Counted from the stretch's first letter, positions 52,645 through 61,959 are shown. The stretch is DNA of 64,000 nucleotides from REEB95 sp963785735 (GCA_963785735.1 CAWAWJ010000002.1:124001-188000); one strand, 5' to 3'. The notes: a model not told the origin generated them from the sequence alone. Program-made: numbers and translations.

Positions 52645-54000
52645 CTACCTTCTTTGAAACTCGGGCGAAGCGAACAGCAGCGCCAGACCATCGCGGCGCG
52701 AAGGCGCGCGGCGGATCGCCTGCAAGGTGTCGTCGTGCAACGCCTCGCCCAGGCTGGCATCGGCGATTTCGATCGGATCGGGCGGATCGGGCAGGCGGTT
52801 GGCGAAGGTCTCGCACCACTCCGCGCGGCGCAGCACCGATTCGGGCGAGACCCAGGACGCCGCGTCGTCGGGCCAGCCAGCGGGCGACGGCGCGTAGAAC
52901 GGAAGCTGATTGAGCGTCTTCAAACTCTGCCCCAGCATCGGCGCGGGCGGCGTGAAGCCTGCGGCCCGGCAGGCGGCGATCACCAGATCGTCGGGCGTGC
53001 GGAATTTGTCGAACGGCTTTGCCCAGAGCGCGTCGGTATTGATCACCGCCGCGGTCACCGCCTTCAGATCGCCGCCGGTCGCGCTGAACACCGCAGCGAT
53101 ATGCGCGACCGTCTCCGGCGGCGGATTGTCGGCGATGAAATGGCGCGCGAGCTTGGCGGCGATGTGACGCGCGGTCGCGGGATGGAAGGCGAGATCACGC
53201 AACGCCGCGACGCCTTCGGCATAGCCCATGTCGTTGTAGGTCCGGCCGAGCAGTTGTTTCGGGCCCGGCTCGTGCAATTGCGGATAGAATTCGAAATCGC
53301 CGGCGTCGGGGCTGGCGAGCCGCGCCACCGACCAACCGGTGAGGATACGGGCCAGCGCCTCGACATCCTGCTGGGTATAGCCGCCATCGACGCCGAGCGT
53401 ATGCAGTTCCAGGATCTCGCGGCCCAGATTCTCGTTGATGCCCTTGCCGCGCCGCACCCCTGCCATGGAATCGGGACCGACCGACTGCGCGTTGTCGAGA
53501 TAAAGCAGCATCGCCGGGTGGCGCTCGGCGGCCAGCAGCATGTCGCCGAAACGCCCGGTGACATGCGGACGGATCGCCTCGCGCTCGAAGGCGGCTGCGA
53601 AGCCCCGCACGAAGGGCCGGAAGCCCGAAACGGTGAAATGGTTGCTCCAGAAATGGGTGAGGCGTTCCAGGAGCGGCGCGTCGGTTTCCGCCGCGGCGCG
53701 GATGCGCGCCTCGATCTCGGCGAGATAAACCGCCTTGATCTGCTCGTTCACCTCTTTTCGGTCGCCCTGGTCCTTGTCGCGGCGTTGCTCGAGCATCTGC
53801 GCCACCATGCGCGAGGAAGGCGGCAAATCGGCCGGCAAGGGAGCGGGCGCGGCTTGAAGCTGGCGCAGAGCCCAGCCGCGCGGGTCGGATGCCACCCGGT
53901 CAAGTTCGCCCGCCCGGGCGGCGAAGCCGAAACGGGTGACGGCCAGGACGGCGTTCTTCGCGGCGGGAGCGGTCATTGATTGCATGAGATGATAGGCCAC
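52645..54000 (-). CDS. DUF1800 protein
   Basis: A 451-residue protein of the DUF1800 family, partner of DUF1501. Conserved blocks are LLERLTHFWSNHFTVSG, FEREAIRPHVTGRFGDMLLA, HPAMLLYLDNAQSVGP, GINENLGREILELHTLGVDG and GYTQQDVEALARILTGWSV. HFTVSG and the NENLGRE-x-LELHTLG block are diagnostic. No clear signal peptide is visible, so it may travel with its Tat-exported partner or stay inside. It precedes DUF1501 with five bases between. Confidence 0.9.
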   Translation of the reverse strand: MAYHLMQSMTAPAAKNAVLAVTRFGFAARAGELDRVASDPRGWALRQLQAAPAPLPADLPPSSRMVAQMLEQRRDKDQGDRKEVNEQIKAVYLAEIEARIRAAAETDAPLLERLTHFWSNHFTVSGFRPFVRGFAAAFEREAIRPHVTGRFGDMLLAAERHPAMLLYLDNAQSVGPDSMAGVRRGKGINENLGREILELHTLGVDGGYTQQDVEALARILTGWSVARLASPDAGDFEFYPQLHEPGPKQLLGRTYNDMGYAEGVAALRDLAFHPATARHIAAKLARHFIADNPPPETVAHIAAVFSATGGDLKAVTAAVINTDALWAKPFDKFRTPDDLVIAACRAAGFTPPAPMLGQSLKTLNQLPFYAPSPAGWPDDAASWVSPESVLRRAEWCETFANRLPDPPDPIEIADASLGEALHDDTLQAIRRAPSRRDGLALLFASPEFQRR

Positions 54001-54084
54001 AATCGCTTAATACATCCCTCTTTCCTTGGGTTTGCGCCGTGACCTGTGCTACATCCCGCGCGCATCCGTGGTTAAACAAATTTC

Positions 54085-54837
54085 ATGAAACCCCCTTCGC
54101 GCGAGCCTGCCCCAAGCTTCATGGACCTCTCGATCGTCATCCCCGTCCGCAACGAAGCGGCGAACATCGCGCCCCTGGTGGCCGAGATCCGCGCCGCGCT
54201 CGAAGCCAAGCTCGATTACGAGATCGTCTATGTCGATGACGGCAGCACCGATGCGACGGCCGCCGAGATCAAAACGCTGAAACGGGGATTTCCCCGCCTG
54301 CGCCTTTTGCGCCACGCGGCGCGCGCCGGGCAAAGCGCCGCCATCCGCAGCGGCGTCAAGGCGGCGCGGTCGGCCTGGATCGCGACGCTCGACGGCGACG
54401 GCCAGAACGACCCCGCCGACATCCCGCGTTTGTGGGAGATCGCGCGGCAAACGACCGAAACGGAAAAGCTGCTGATCGCTGGCTTCCGGCACAAGCGGCG
54501 CGACAGCACCGTCAAGCGTCTCGCCTCGCGCATCGCCAACGCCGTGCGCGCCTCGCTCCTGGGCGACGGAACGCCGGATACCGGCTGCGGGCTGAAACTG
54601 TTCCGGCGCGAGCTGTACCTGGATTTGCCGTTCTTCGATCACAATCACCGATTTCTGCCGGCACTGGTTTTGCGTCAGGGCGGGCGCGTATCGTCGGTCG
54701 AGGTCAATCACCGGCCGCGCGAGCGCGGGATTTCCAATTACCGCGTGTTCGACCGGTTGTGGGTCGGCATCACCGACCTGGCCGGCGTCCTATGGCTGAA
54801 GCGCCGCGCCAGCAATCCCGAGATCGCCGAGGAATGA
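54085..54837 (+). CDS. GT2 glycosyltransferase (dolichyl-phosphate mannose synthase-like)
   Basis: A 250-residue family 2 glycosyltransferase that probably moves a hexose from a nucleotide sugar to polyprenyl phosphate. LSIVIPVRNEAANIAPLVAEI, the nucleotide site YVDDGSTDATA, the metal site TLDGDGQNDPADIP, and NHRPRERGISNY near the C-terminus are the usual DPM1/ArnC-like marks. There are no C-terminal membrane helices, unlike ArnC/GtrB. It is coupled by ATGA overlap to a VTT-domain membrane protein. The start could be a few codons later (MDLSIVIPV). Confidence 0.88.
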   Translation: MKPPSREPAPSFMDLSIVIPVRNEAANIAPLVAEIRAALEAKLDYEIVYVDDGSTDATAAEIKTLKRGFPRLRLLRHAARAGQSAAIRSGVKAARSAWIATLDGDGQNDPADIPRLWEIARQTTETEKLLIAGFRHKRRDSTVKRLASRIANAVRASLLGDGTPDTGCGLKLFRRELYLDLPFFDHNHRFLPALVLRQGGRVSSVEVNHRPRERGISNYRVFDRLWVGITDLAGVLWLKRRASNPEIAEE

Positions 54838-55508
54838 AAAAACGCACCCCGCAAGCGGGCGAGGTATCGCTCGACCGGCTGCGAATCGCCGGCCGCGCAG
54901 TCGTGTTGTTGCTGATCGCGGGCGGCCTGGCCTGGGCCTGGAGCGCGCGCGGCTCGCTCGATCCCGCCTCGATCAAGGAAACCATCGCGAATTATCCGGC
55001 GGCGCCGCTGGTATTCCTCTTGGCGCATGTGATTGCGAGCCTGATATTCATCCCGCGCACCGTGCTGGCGGTGGCGGCGGGGCTGTTGTTCGGCGTGTGG
55101 CTCGGGACGCTGTGGGCGGCGCTCGGCAGCGTGCTGGGCGCGGTCGCGGGCTTCTGGATCGCGCGTTACGTCAATGGCGGTTTCATCGAGCTCGAAAGCT
55201 TGCCCCGGCTCGGCCCGGTGCTGCTCAAGGCGGAGCGCGGCGGCTGGCGCGCGGTCACCGCGCTGCGGCTCATACCGGTGGTGCCGCACAGCCTCGCCAA
55301 TTATGCCCTGGGCCTCACCAAGCTGCGGGTCGGGCCTTATGCCCTGGGCTCGTTCCTCGGCCAATTGCCCATGACCGTGGCCTATGTCGATTTCGGCGCC
55401 GCCGGCGGAAGGGTGATGGCGGGACAGGCGAACTGGATCGGGCCGATCGCGGTGGGGTTTCTGGCGCTGGGGCTGTCGATTCTGCTGCCGCGGCTATGGA
55501 AGCATTAG
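54834..55508 (+). CDS. VTT-domain (TMEM64/DedA-like) membrane protein
   Basis: A 224-residue inner-membrane protein. The first helix (about 20-38) is followed by the VTT domain with FIPRTVLAVAAGLLFGVWLG, ALGSVLGAVAGFWIARYVNG, the conserved RLIPVVPHSLANYALGLT (re-entrant loop arginine and proline) and GSFLGQLPMTVAYVDFGAAG. Family members act as lipid scramblases or transporters for undecaprenyl phosphate and phospholipids. Coupling to a polyprenyl-phosphate glycosyltransferase gene supports a lipid-carrier role. The stop overlaps the convergent glcF by four bases. Confidence 0.87.
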   Translation: MKKRTPQAGEVSLDRLRIAGRAVVLLLIAGGLAWAWSARGSLDPASIKETIANYPAAPLVFLLAHVIASLIFIPRTVLAVAAGLLFGVWLGTLWAALGSVLGAVAGFWIARYVNGGFIELESLPRLGPVLLKAERGGWRAVTALRLIPVVPHSLANYALGLTKLRVGPYALGSFLGQLPMTVAYVDFGAAGGRVMAGQANWIGPIAVGFLALGLSILLPRLWKH

Positions 55509-56785
55509 CCTAGCGCCGCCGGTTTCGGCCCGCCGGTGGCCCAGTCGAGCAGCTCGACCGTATGCACGACCGGAATTCCGGATCCCGCCGCGATCTGCGT
55601 GATGCAGCCGATATTGCCGGCCGCCACGATCTCCGGATTCAAGCTCTCGATGTTGTGGATCTTGCGGCCGAGCAGGGCCTTGGCGAGTTCCGGCTGAAGC
55701 ATGTTGTAGGTGCCGGCCGAGCCGCAGCAGATATGGCCTTCGGGCACGTCCAGCACCCTGAACCCGGCCTTGGCGAGGAGATCCTTGGGCTGGGCGATGA
55801 CGCGCTGGCCGTGCTGCAGCGAGCAGGCCGCGTGATAAGCGACGCGCTGGCCGGTGGCGAACGTGGCCGGCTTGAGGCCGATGCCGTCCATGAACTCGCT
55901 CACATCCTTGGCCAAAGCGCTTATCTTCGCCGCCTTGGCGGCGTAATCCCGGTCCTCGCGCAGCAAGAAGCTGTAATCCTTGATCGTGGTGCCGCAACCC
56001 GAGGCGTTGATGATGATGGCGTCGAGGCCGTCCGTTTCGAGTTCGCGGGTCCAGGAATCGATATTGGCCCGGGCGAATCCCAGCGCGTCGCGTCCCATGT
56101 GATGGATGATCGAGCCGCAGCAGCCCGAGCCCTCGGGCACCACCACCGCGCAGCCATGGCGGGTCAAAAGCCGCAGGGTGGCGTCGTCGATCGAAGGCGA
56201 CAGCACGTTCTGGACGCAGCCGGCGAGGAGCGCTACGCGCTTGATTTGTTTGCCTTCGGCGGGAAAAAGCCGTGATTTGCCTATTAGACCGGGCGGGGGG
56301 AGGCGGCGAGGCACGAGGCGGACCATGGCCTCGAGCTTCCTCGGCAGCAGAAAGGCGAAGAGCCGCGCCAGTCCCCCCGCCTGGAGCATCAGACGGAAGC
56401 GCGCGGGGTAAGGCATCACCCGCGCCAGCATTGCGCGCAAGCCGAGGTCGAACAGAGGCCGCCGGTAGGTTTCCTCGACGTGGCGCCTCCCCTGATCGAT
56501 CAGATGCATGTAATGGACGCCCGAGGGACAGGTCGTCATGCAGGCGAGGCAGGAGAGGCAGCGGTCGATATGCTTCGCCACCAGCGCCGTCGCCGGCTTG
56601 TTGTTCTCCAGCATGTCCTTGATGAGGTAGATCCGGCCGCGCGGCCCGTCGAGCTCGTCGCCCAGCAGCAGATATGTCGGGCAGGTCGCGTTGCAGAAGC
56701 CGCAATGGACGCAGGCGCGCAGGATCTTGTTGGCCTCGTCGAGATCGGGATCGGCCAGCTGGGCGAGCGAGAAATTGGTTTGCAT
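55505..56785 (-). CDS. glcF: glycolate oxidase iron-sulfur subunit
   Basis: A 426-residue subunit with two 4Fe-4S clusters (CVHCGFCNATCPTY and CLSCLACMTTCPSGVHYM) and two CCG domains (GSGCCGSIIHHMG; GHICCGSAGTYNML). It passes electrons from the flavoprotein GlcD/GlcE to the respiratory chain. The ATG at 56785 (MQTNFSLAQLADPDL) fits homologues; the longer frame upstream overlaps glcE. It is the last gene of glcDEF, nine bases after glcE. Confidence 0.95.
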   Translation of the reverse strand: MQTNFSLAQLADPDLDEANKILRACVHCGFCNATCPTYLLLGDELDGPRGRIYLIKDMLENNKPATALVAKHIDRCLSCLACMTTCPSGVHYMHLIDQGRRHVEETYRRPLFDLGLRAMLARVMPYPARFRLMLQAGGLARLFAFLLPRKLEAMVRLVPRRLPPPGLIGKSRLFPAEGKQIKRVALLAGCVQNVLSPSIDDATLRLLTRHGCAVVVPEGSGCCGSIIHHMGRDALGFARANIDSWTRELETDGLDAIIINASGCGTTIKDYSFLLREDRDYAAKAAKISALAKDVSEFMDGIGLKPATFATGQRVAYHAACSLQHGQRVIAQPKDLLAKAGFRVLDVPEGHICCGSAGTYNMLQPELAKALLGRKIHNIESLNPEIVAAGNIGCITQIAAGSGIPVVHTVELLDWATGGPKPAALG

Positions 56786-56793
56786 GGGCGGTG

Positions 56794-57978
56794 TCAGATC
56801 TCCGGATAAAGCCGGCCGCGATTGAGCACGCGCTTCGGGTCGAAGCCGTCCTTGACCCGCGCCGTCAAGGCGGCGACCGCGGGCGCGAGCGGCTGGAACA
56901 CCGGCACCGAGGCCCTGAGCGCCACGCTGCCGCGGATCAATGTCGCATGGCCCTGGTCCGGCCCCAGCGCCTTGCGGATCGCCTGCGCGCCGCCATCCTC
57001 GCCGCCCTTGACCGCGAGCCAGACCAGCCCGCCGCCCCAATCGAGGAAATACGTGAAATCGAGCGCGCGCCGGAGCTGCGCGAGGAAGCCCGGCGCGGCC
57101 GTGGGCGCGAGCGACACCCGCCACAGCGCGCCCGCCTTGTCCCCGGCGAGCGGCGTCCCGTCGCGCAAGCCGCTCCATAAGGCGAGCGATTCCGCATCGC
57201 CCTGGATTTCAGCCGGACCGAATATCTTGAGCTCGGCGCGCAAGGCTGTACCGCGCGCCTCGACCGACGGCGCAGGCCCTTCGACCCGCAACAGCGTGAG
57301 CGCGCCGCCAGGCGCGCCCGGCCAATGCGCCGCGCCCGACAGCTCATGCGAGGAATTGAGGCCGCGGATCATGGCGGCCACGGCGCGCGCATCGTCGAGG
57401 CCTTTGAGCGCGACGGTGCGCGTGGCCTCGGGCAGCGGCAGCACCTTGACCGTGATCTCGGTCAAAACCGCCAACGTGCCGTAGGAGCCGGCGATGAGCT
57501 TGCACAGATCGTAACCCGTGACGTTCTTGACGACGCGACCGCCGGCCTTGAAGGCCTCGCCCCGCCCGCTCACCGCCTGAAATCCCAAGAAATGGTCGCG
57601 CGCCGCGCCCTGGCGGATGCGGCGCGGCCCGGCCAGGTTGCAGGCGATCACGCCGCCCAGGGTCTGACTTTGGCCGCTCGAGCCCAGGAGCGCGCGCCAA
57701 TCGCCCGGCTCGAAGGCCAGCATCTGGTTGCGGGATTTGAGGGCATTCTCGATCTCGTCCAAAGGCGTCGCCGCCCCCGCGCTCAACACCAGCTCCTCGG
57801 GCTCGTAATTGCGGATGCCGGCGAAGCCCGAAACGTCGAGCGTGTGCGGCGTCTGCATCGGACGGCCGAGGCCGCGCTTGCTGCCGCCGGCCACCACCTC
57901 GAGCGGCTCTTCATGGGCCAGCGCGGCCGATACGATCTCGGCCAATTGCTTTTCGTCGGTGGGACGGTACCGGCTCAA
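56794..57978 (-). CDS. glcE: glycolate oxidase FAD-binding subunit
   Basis: A 394-residue FAD-binding subunit: YRPTDEKQLAEIVSAALAHE, LEVVAGGSKRGLGRPMQ, LGGVIACNLAGPRRIRQGAAR, GGRVVKNVTGYDLCKLIAGSYG and LTEITVKVLPLPEATRTV are typical. It lacks most of the GlcD substrate cap and ends DPKRVLNRGRLYPE. The likely start is TTG at 57978, nine bases after glcD, since no ATG or GTG fits. It works with GlcD and GlcF to oxidise glycolate to glyoxylate. Confidence 0.92.
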   Translation of the reverse strand: MSRYRPTDEKQLAEIVSAALAHEEPLEVVAGGSKRGLGRPMQTPHTLDVSGFAGIRNYEPEELVLSAGAATPLDEIENALKSRNQMLAFEPGDWRALLGSSGQSQTLGGVIACNLAGPRRIRQGAARDHFLGFQAVSGRGEAFKAGGRVVKNVTGYDLCKLIAGSYGTLAVLTEITVKVLPLPEATRTVALKGLDDARAVAAMIRGLNSSHELSGAAHWPGAPGGALTLLRVEGPAPSVEARGTALRAELKIFGPAEIQGDAESLALWSGLRDGTPLAGDKAGALWRVSLAPTAAPGFLAQLRRALDFTYFLDWGGGLVWLAVKGGEDGGAQAIRKALGPDQGHATLIRGSVALRASVPVFQPLAPAVAALTARVKDGFDPKRVLNRGRLYPEI

Positions 57979-57986
57979 GCCCGGAC

Positions 57987-59474
57987 TCAGAAACGCGGCA
58001 GGTCGGGAAAGCGGACCTTGCCGTGATGGACATGCAGCCGCCCGAGTTCGGCGCAGCGGTGGAGCTGCGGAAACACCTTGCCCGGGTTGAGCAGGCCCTG
58101 GGGATCGAAGGCGCATTTGAGCCGCTGCTGCTGGTCGAGATCGGCCTTGCTGAACATGACGCCCATGAGATCGCGCTTCTCGACGCCGACGCCGTGCTCG
58201 CCGGTCAAAACGCCGCCCACCTTGACGCAGTATCGCATGATGTCGGCGCCGAACATCTCGGTGCGCTCCAGCTCGTCGGGCTTGTTGGCGTCGTAGAGGA
58301 TGAGCGGGTGGAGATTGCCGTCGCCGGCATGGAACACGTTGGCGACGCGCAGCCCGTATTTCTTCGAGAGTTCGGCCATGTAATTGAGGATGCCGGGAAG
58401 CTCGCCGCGCGGGATGGTGGGATCGACGCAGTAATAATCGGGCGAAATCCGCCCCACCGCCGGGAAGGCCGCCTTGCGCCCCGCCCAGAACAGCTCGCGT
58501 TCTTCCTCGCTGGCCGAAACCCGGCAATTGACCGCGCCGCATTGTTTGGCGATCTGCTCGATCCGCTCGATCAGGTGGTCGACCTCGGCCGGCGGCCCGT
58601 CGACCTCGACGATCAACAGGGCTTCGACGTCGAGCGGGTAACCTGAATGGGCGAATTCCTCGACCGCGTGGATCGCGGGCTTGTCCATCATCTCCATGCC
58701 GCTCGGGATGATGCCGGCGCCGATGATCGACGCAACGCATTGGCCGGCGCTTTCGTTCGAGGGAAATCCCACCAGCACCGCCCGCGCCGTTTCCGGCTCC
58801 TTCAGCAGGCGGACGGTGACTTCGGTCACGACACCCAGCAACCCTTCCGAGCCCACCATCACGCCGAGGAGATCGTAGCCGCCCGCATCGAGATGCTTGC
58901 CGCCGAGGCGGATCACCGTGCCGTCGATCAGCACCATCTCGATGCCGAGGACGTTGTTGGTGGTGAGGCCGTATTTCAGGCAATGCACGCCGCCCGAATT
59001 CTCGGCGACGTTGCCGCCGATCGAACAGGCGATCTGGCTCGAGGGATCGGGCGCGTAATAGAAGCCCTTGTCGGCGACCGCGTTGGTGATGCCGAGATTG
59101 GTCACGCCCGGCTGCACCACGGCGCAGCGATTGTCGAAATCGATATCGAGGATGCGGTTGAACTTGGAGAGGCCGAGGATGATGCCGTCCTCAAGCGGCA
59201 GCGCGCCCCCAGACAAGGACGTGCCGGAGCCGCGCGGCACGATCTTGAGGTTTTCGCGGTGGCAATAGGCCATGATTCGCGAAACCTCCTCGGTGGTGGA
59301 GGGCAGCGCGACCAGAAGCGGCAATGCCCGATAGGCCGAGAGCCCGTCGCTTTCATAGGCGCGGCGCTCGTCCTCGGATTCGATCACGGCCGCCGCTCCG
59401 ACGATGGCGCGGAGATCGGCGGCGATTGCGCCGCGCCGCCCGATGGTGGCGGCGTCGGGCTTCGGCATCAGCAT
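57987..59474 (-). CDS. glcD: glycolate oxidase catalytic flavoprotein subunit
   Basis: A 495-residue VAO-family subunit that oxidises glycolate. IVPRGSGTSLSGGALPLEDG and PDPSSQIACSIGGNVAENSGG form the FAD pocket. VGSEGLLGVVTEVTVRLL, VFHAGDGNLHPLILYD and GVLTGEHGVGVEKRDLM provide the metal/substrate site. The end, FDPQGLLNPGKVFPQLHRC, is also usual. The ATG at 59474 has AGAGGAAA upstream. It is the first gene of glcDEF; a terminator of the upstream rpmJ gene lies about 70 bases before it, so the operon has its own promoter. Confidence 0.95.
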   Translation of the reverse strand: MLMPKPDAATIGRRGAIAADLRAIVGAAAVIESEDERRAYESDGLSAYRALPLLVALPSTTEEVSRIMAYCHRENLKIVPRGSGTSLSGGALPLEDGIILGLSKFNRILDIDFDNRCAVVQPGVTNLGITNAVADKGFYYAPDPSSQIACSIGGNVAENSGGVHCLKYGLTTNNVLGIEMVLIDGTVIRLGGKHLDAGGYDLLGVMVGSEGLLGVVTEVTVRLLKEPETARAVLVGFPSNESAGQCVASIIGAGIIPSGMEMMDKPAIHAVEEFAHSGYPLDVEALLIVEVDGPPAEVDHLIERIEQIAKQCGAVNCRVSASEEERELFWAGRKAAFPAVGRISPDYYCVDPTIPRGELPGILNYMAELSKKYGLRVANVFHAGDGNLHPLILYDANKPDELERTEMFGADIMRYCVKVGGVLTGEHGVGVEKRDLMGVMFSKADLDQQQRLKCAFDPQGLLNPGKVFPQLHRCAELGRLHVHHGKVRFPDLPRF

Positions 59475-59545
59475 GGCGTTTCCTCTGCCCCCGCCCCTAT
59501 GGGGGGAGGGCGGCCTATGTTGGCGGTGGGACGCCCGCAAGCCAA

Positions 59546-59573
59546 CAAAAAACCGCGCCCGAAGGGGCGCGGT
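59546..59573 (-). terminator. intrinsic terminator of rpmJ
   Basis: A perfect 9-bp stem ACCGCGCCC / GGGCGCGGT with a four-base loop. On the minus strand it is followed by a T-run. It lies 27 bases after the rpmJ stop. Confidence 0.85.
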
Positions 59574-59599
59574 TTCATTAGCGGCGGCACCAGCTTCTG

Positions 59600-59725
59600 T
59601 TAGCCCTGACGGGCCTTGTAGCGAGGATTGACCTTGTTAATGACGTAGACGCGGCCCTTGCGGCGCACAATGCGGCAGTTCTTGTCGCGCTTTTTGAGGG
59701 ATTTGAGTGAATTGGCGATCTTCAT
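59600..59725 (-). CDS. rpmJ: 50S ribosomal protein L36
   Basis: A 41-codon gene below usual ORF cut-offs. The product starts MKIANSLKSLKKRDKNCRIV and ends NKVNPRYKARQG. This is the alphaproteobacterial, slightly longer L36 form that keeps only one Cys of the zinc site (CRIV) and so is the zinc-independent (C-minus) type. A strong terminator follows. It stands alone rather than in the spc operon, as is normal for this form. Confidence 0.95.
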   Translation of the reverse strand: MKIANSLKSLKKRDKNCRIVRRKGRVYVINKVNPRYKARQG

Positions 59726-59855
59726 AAGAACCACATGCAACCGGGACCGTTGAGAGAGGCGCGAAGGTAGGGGAGAAGGCGTGACAGAGTCAATCGCCTA
59801 GGGCGCCGCCGATGACGCCTCCGGCGGTCAAAGGCCATTAATTAATTTTCCGGCG

Positions 59856-60059
59856 CTATTTCCCGGCCGGGACGTTGCTCTGATTCTGGCCTGGCATCAG
59901 CTTGATCCAGCCCATCTTCTCGTGGGAATCGATGCAGTTGTTCATGTCCGCGCCCTGGCAGTCGACGAAGGCGGCGGTCTTCGGATCCTGCATCCTCTGA
60001 AAGCTCGGGCCGCAAGCCGACAAGGCCAAAATCGCGGCTATTAAAACGGCAACGCGCAT
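59856..60059 (-). CDS. small lipoprotein
   Basis: A 67-residue predicted lipoprotein: signal MRVAVLIAAILALSAC with lipobox LSAC (Cys16), then GPSFQRMQDPKTAAFVDCQG, a second and third Cys, and a short tail. The ATG at 60059 starts the signal; the longer frame overlaps the aminotransferase gene. It lies 22 bases after that gene on the same strand. Unknown function. Confidence 0.7.
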   Translation of the reverse strand: MRVAVLIAAILALSACGPSFQRMQDPKTAAFVDCQGADMNNCIDSHEKMGWIKLMPGQNQSNVPAGK

Positions 60060-60081
60060 AGCTCCCTCCCCCGGCCGCCGC

Positions 60082-61323
60082 TCATTCCTTGACCGGCGCG
60101 GCCATGACTTTTTCGCGCTTGCCGCCGCCGCCCGAATTGCGGCCGGACATGAATTGCTTGATGTTGCGAGTCGCCTGACGCAAGCGCTGCACGTTCTCGA
60201 CGAGCGCGATGCGCACATAGCCTTCGCCATGCTCGCCGAAGCCGACGCCCGGCGCCACCGCGACATTGGCTTTTTCCAGAAGCAGCTTCGAGAAAGCGAG
60301 GCTGCCGATCTCGCGATAAGCCGGCGGCAAGGGCGCCCAGGCGAACATCGAGGCGGGCGGCGCCGGCACGTCCCAGCCCGCCTGATGCAGGCCCTCGATC
60401 AGCACGTCGCGGCGCTGCTGGTAGCGCTCGCGGATCTGCCGGATGCAATCCTGCGGGCCGTTCAAGGCCGCCGTGGCCGCGACCTGGATGGGCGTGAAGG
60501 CGCCGTAATCGAGATAGGATTTGATGCGCGCCAGCGCGCCGATCAGCCTGGCGTTGCCGACCGCGAATCCGATGCGCCAGCCGGCCATGTTGTAGGTCTT
60601 GCTGAGCGAAGTGAATTCGACCGCGATGTCGCGCGCGCCCGGGATTTGCAGCACCGAGGGCGGCTTCTGGCCGTCGAAATAAATCTCGGCATAGGCCAGA
60701 TCGGACAAGAGATAAATGCCGCGGCTTTTGCAGAACGAAACCATCTCGCCGTAGAAATCGAGATCGACCACCTGCGCCGTCGGGTTGGCGGGAAAATTGA
60801 GCACCAGCGCGACCGGCGTCGGCGTTGTCTGCTCCACCGCCTGTTTCAGCTCCTTCAGGAAATCGACGCCCGGGCCGATCGGCACGCTCCGCACCGAGGC
60901 GCCGGCGATGATGAAGCCGAAGGCATGGATCGGATAGCAGGGACTCGGCACCAGCACGATGTCGCCCGGCGATGTCATGGCTTGCGCCAGATTGGCGAGG
61001 CCTTCCTTCGATCCGAGCGTGACGATGATTTCCTTGTCGGGATCGAGCTCGACGCCGAAACGCCGCGCGTAATAGGCCGCCTGGGCGCGGCGCAAGCCCA
61101 TGATGCCGCGCGACACCGAATAGCCGTGGCTCCGCGGATTGTCGATCGCCTCGTGCAGTTTCTTGACGATGTGCTCGGGCGTCGGGCCGTCGGGATTGCC
61201 CATGCCGAGATCGATGACGTCATGCCCCGCCACGCGCCCCTTCGCCTTCAAGGCGTTCACCTCGGCGAAGACGTAAGGCGGCAATCTTTTGATGCGGTAA
61301 AATTCGTCTGGCTTGGCGATCAT
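60082..61323 (-). CDS. class I/II aminotransferase, AlaC/DapL-like
   Basis: A 413-residue fold-type I PLP enzyme. The PLP lysine is in FTSLSKTYNMAGWRIGFAVG. Further marks are IDLGMGNPDGPTPEHIV, LGSKEGLANLAQAMTSPGD, LNFPANPTAQVVD and YLLSDLAYAEIYFDG. The closest named relatives are the alanine aminotransferase AlaC and LL-diaminopimelate aminotransferase groups. Substrate choice cannot be made from sequence alone. The Gly-rich C-terminal tail (GRNSGGGGKREKV) is probably disordered. Confidence 0.87.
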   Translation of the reverse strand: MIAKPDEFYRIKRLPPYVFAEVNALKAKGRVAGHDVIDLGMGNPDGPTPEHIVKKLHEAIDNPRSHGYSVSRGIMGLRRAQAAYYARRFGVELDPDKEIIVTLGSKEGLANLAQAMTSPGDIVLVPSPCYPIHAFGFIIAGASVRSVPIGPGVDFLKELKQAVEQTTPTPVALVLNFPANPTAQVVDLDFYGEMVSFCKSRGIYLLSDLAYAEIYFDGQKPPSVLQIPGARDIAVEFTSLSKTYNMAGWRIGFAVGNARLIGALARIKSYLDYGAFTPIQVAATAALNGPQDCIRQIRERYQQRRDVLIEGLHQAGWDVPAPPASMFAWAPLPPAYREIGSLAFSKLLLEKANVAVAPGVGFGEHGEGYVRIALVENVQRLRQATRNIKQFMSGRNSGGGGKREKVMAAPVKE

Positions 61324-61648
61324 GGCTGGGGTTTCGGGGTCCGGGTCACGGTTCTTCCAAGTATTCTAAGGCCTTGGAATGCTTGAGGCGAGGTTGGCCC
61401 TTCTTGTCCATGGGGGGAGGCCGAGGGGGCCTGGGGGCTTCAGCGGCTTTCTGGCCGGGAAATAGTATATCAGGGATAACCATTCCTACTGGGGTGCAGC
61501 AATCTCAAGATTACCCTCTAGGCCATTGGGGGTGCGACATTTTGTTCTAAATTCGAATCGATACTTTGCTGCATCGCGGCATAATAATTGTATGTTATCG
61601 GACATAGCTTGGCGAAAGGCGCCGGGCTGCTGCACGGGAGGGGTCCCC
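61324..61648. other. intergenic region without recognised element
   Basis: About 325 bases between the aminotransferase start and the small exported gene. There is a purine-rich GGGGGGAGG stretch and a modest AT-rich patch near 61460-61580 that may hold promoters for both directions. No RNA structure or conserved motif was recognised. Confidence 0.4.
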
Positions 61649-61903
61649 ATGCACGTTAAATGGTCAAGTGGACGCGACGTCGCCGTTTCTTTGCTCATCC
61701 TGATTGGGCTGGCGGTTCCGTTCGTGCCGGTTCCGGGCGATCGCCTGACGCAGATGGAAGTCCGCTTCCACACCCGCGGCATGGCCAAGCCGCAAGCCTT
61801 CAGCACGCAAACCGAGCACAGCATCTGCGCGGTGATGGCGTCGGCGCTGGCCTTCGATGATCCGCGGACCGGGGAATACACCCGCATCCGCTGCGAGGAC
61901 TGA
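61649..61903 (+). CDS. small membrane-anchored or exported protein
   Basis: An 84-residue protein with one N-terminal hydrophobic segment (DVAVSLLILIGLAVPFVPV) that could be an anchor or uncleaved signal, then a short polar domain with two Cys (HSICAVMASAL and IRCED) likely disulfide-bonded. The ATG at 61649 has GGGAGGGG about six bases upstream; the longer frame begins at 61526. No family is recognised. Confidence 0.5.
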   Translation: MHVKWSSGRDVAVSLLILIGLAVPFVPVPGDRLTQMEVRFHTRGMAKPQAFSTQTEHSICAVMASALAFDDPRTGEYTRIRCED

Positions 61904-61959
61904 TATTTTTCAGCGCGTAGCGCGGGCCGCGCGGCGGCCGTCGTGCGAAAGCGAAATTT

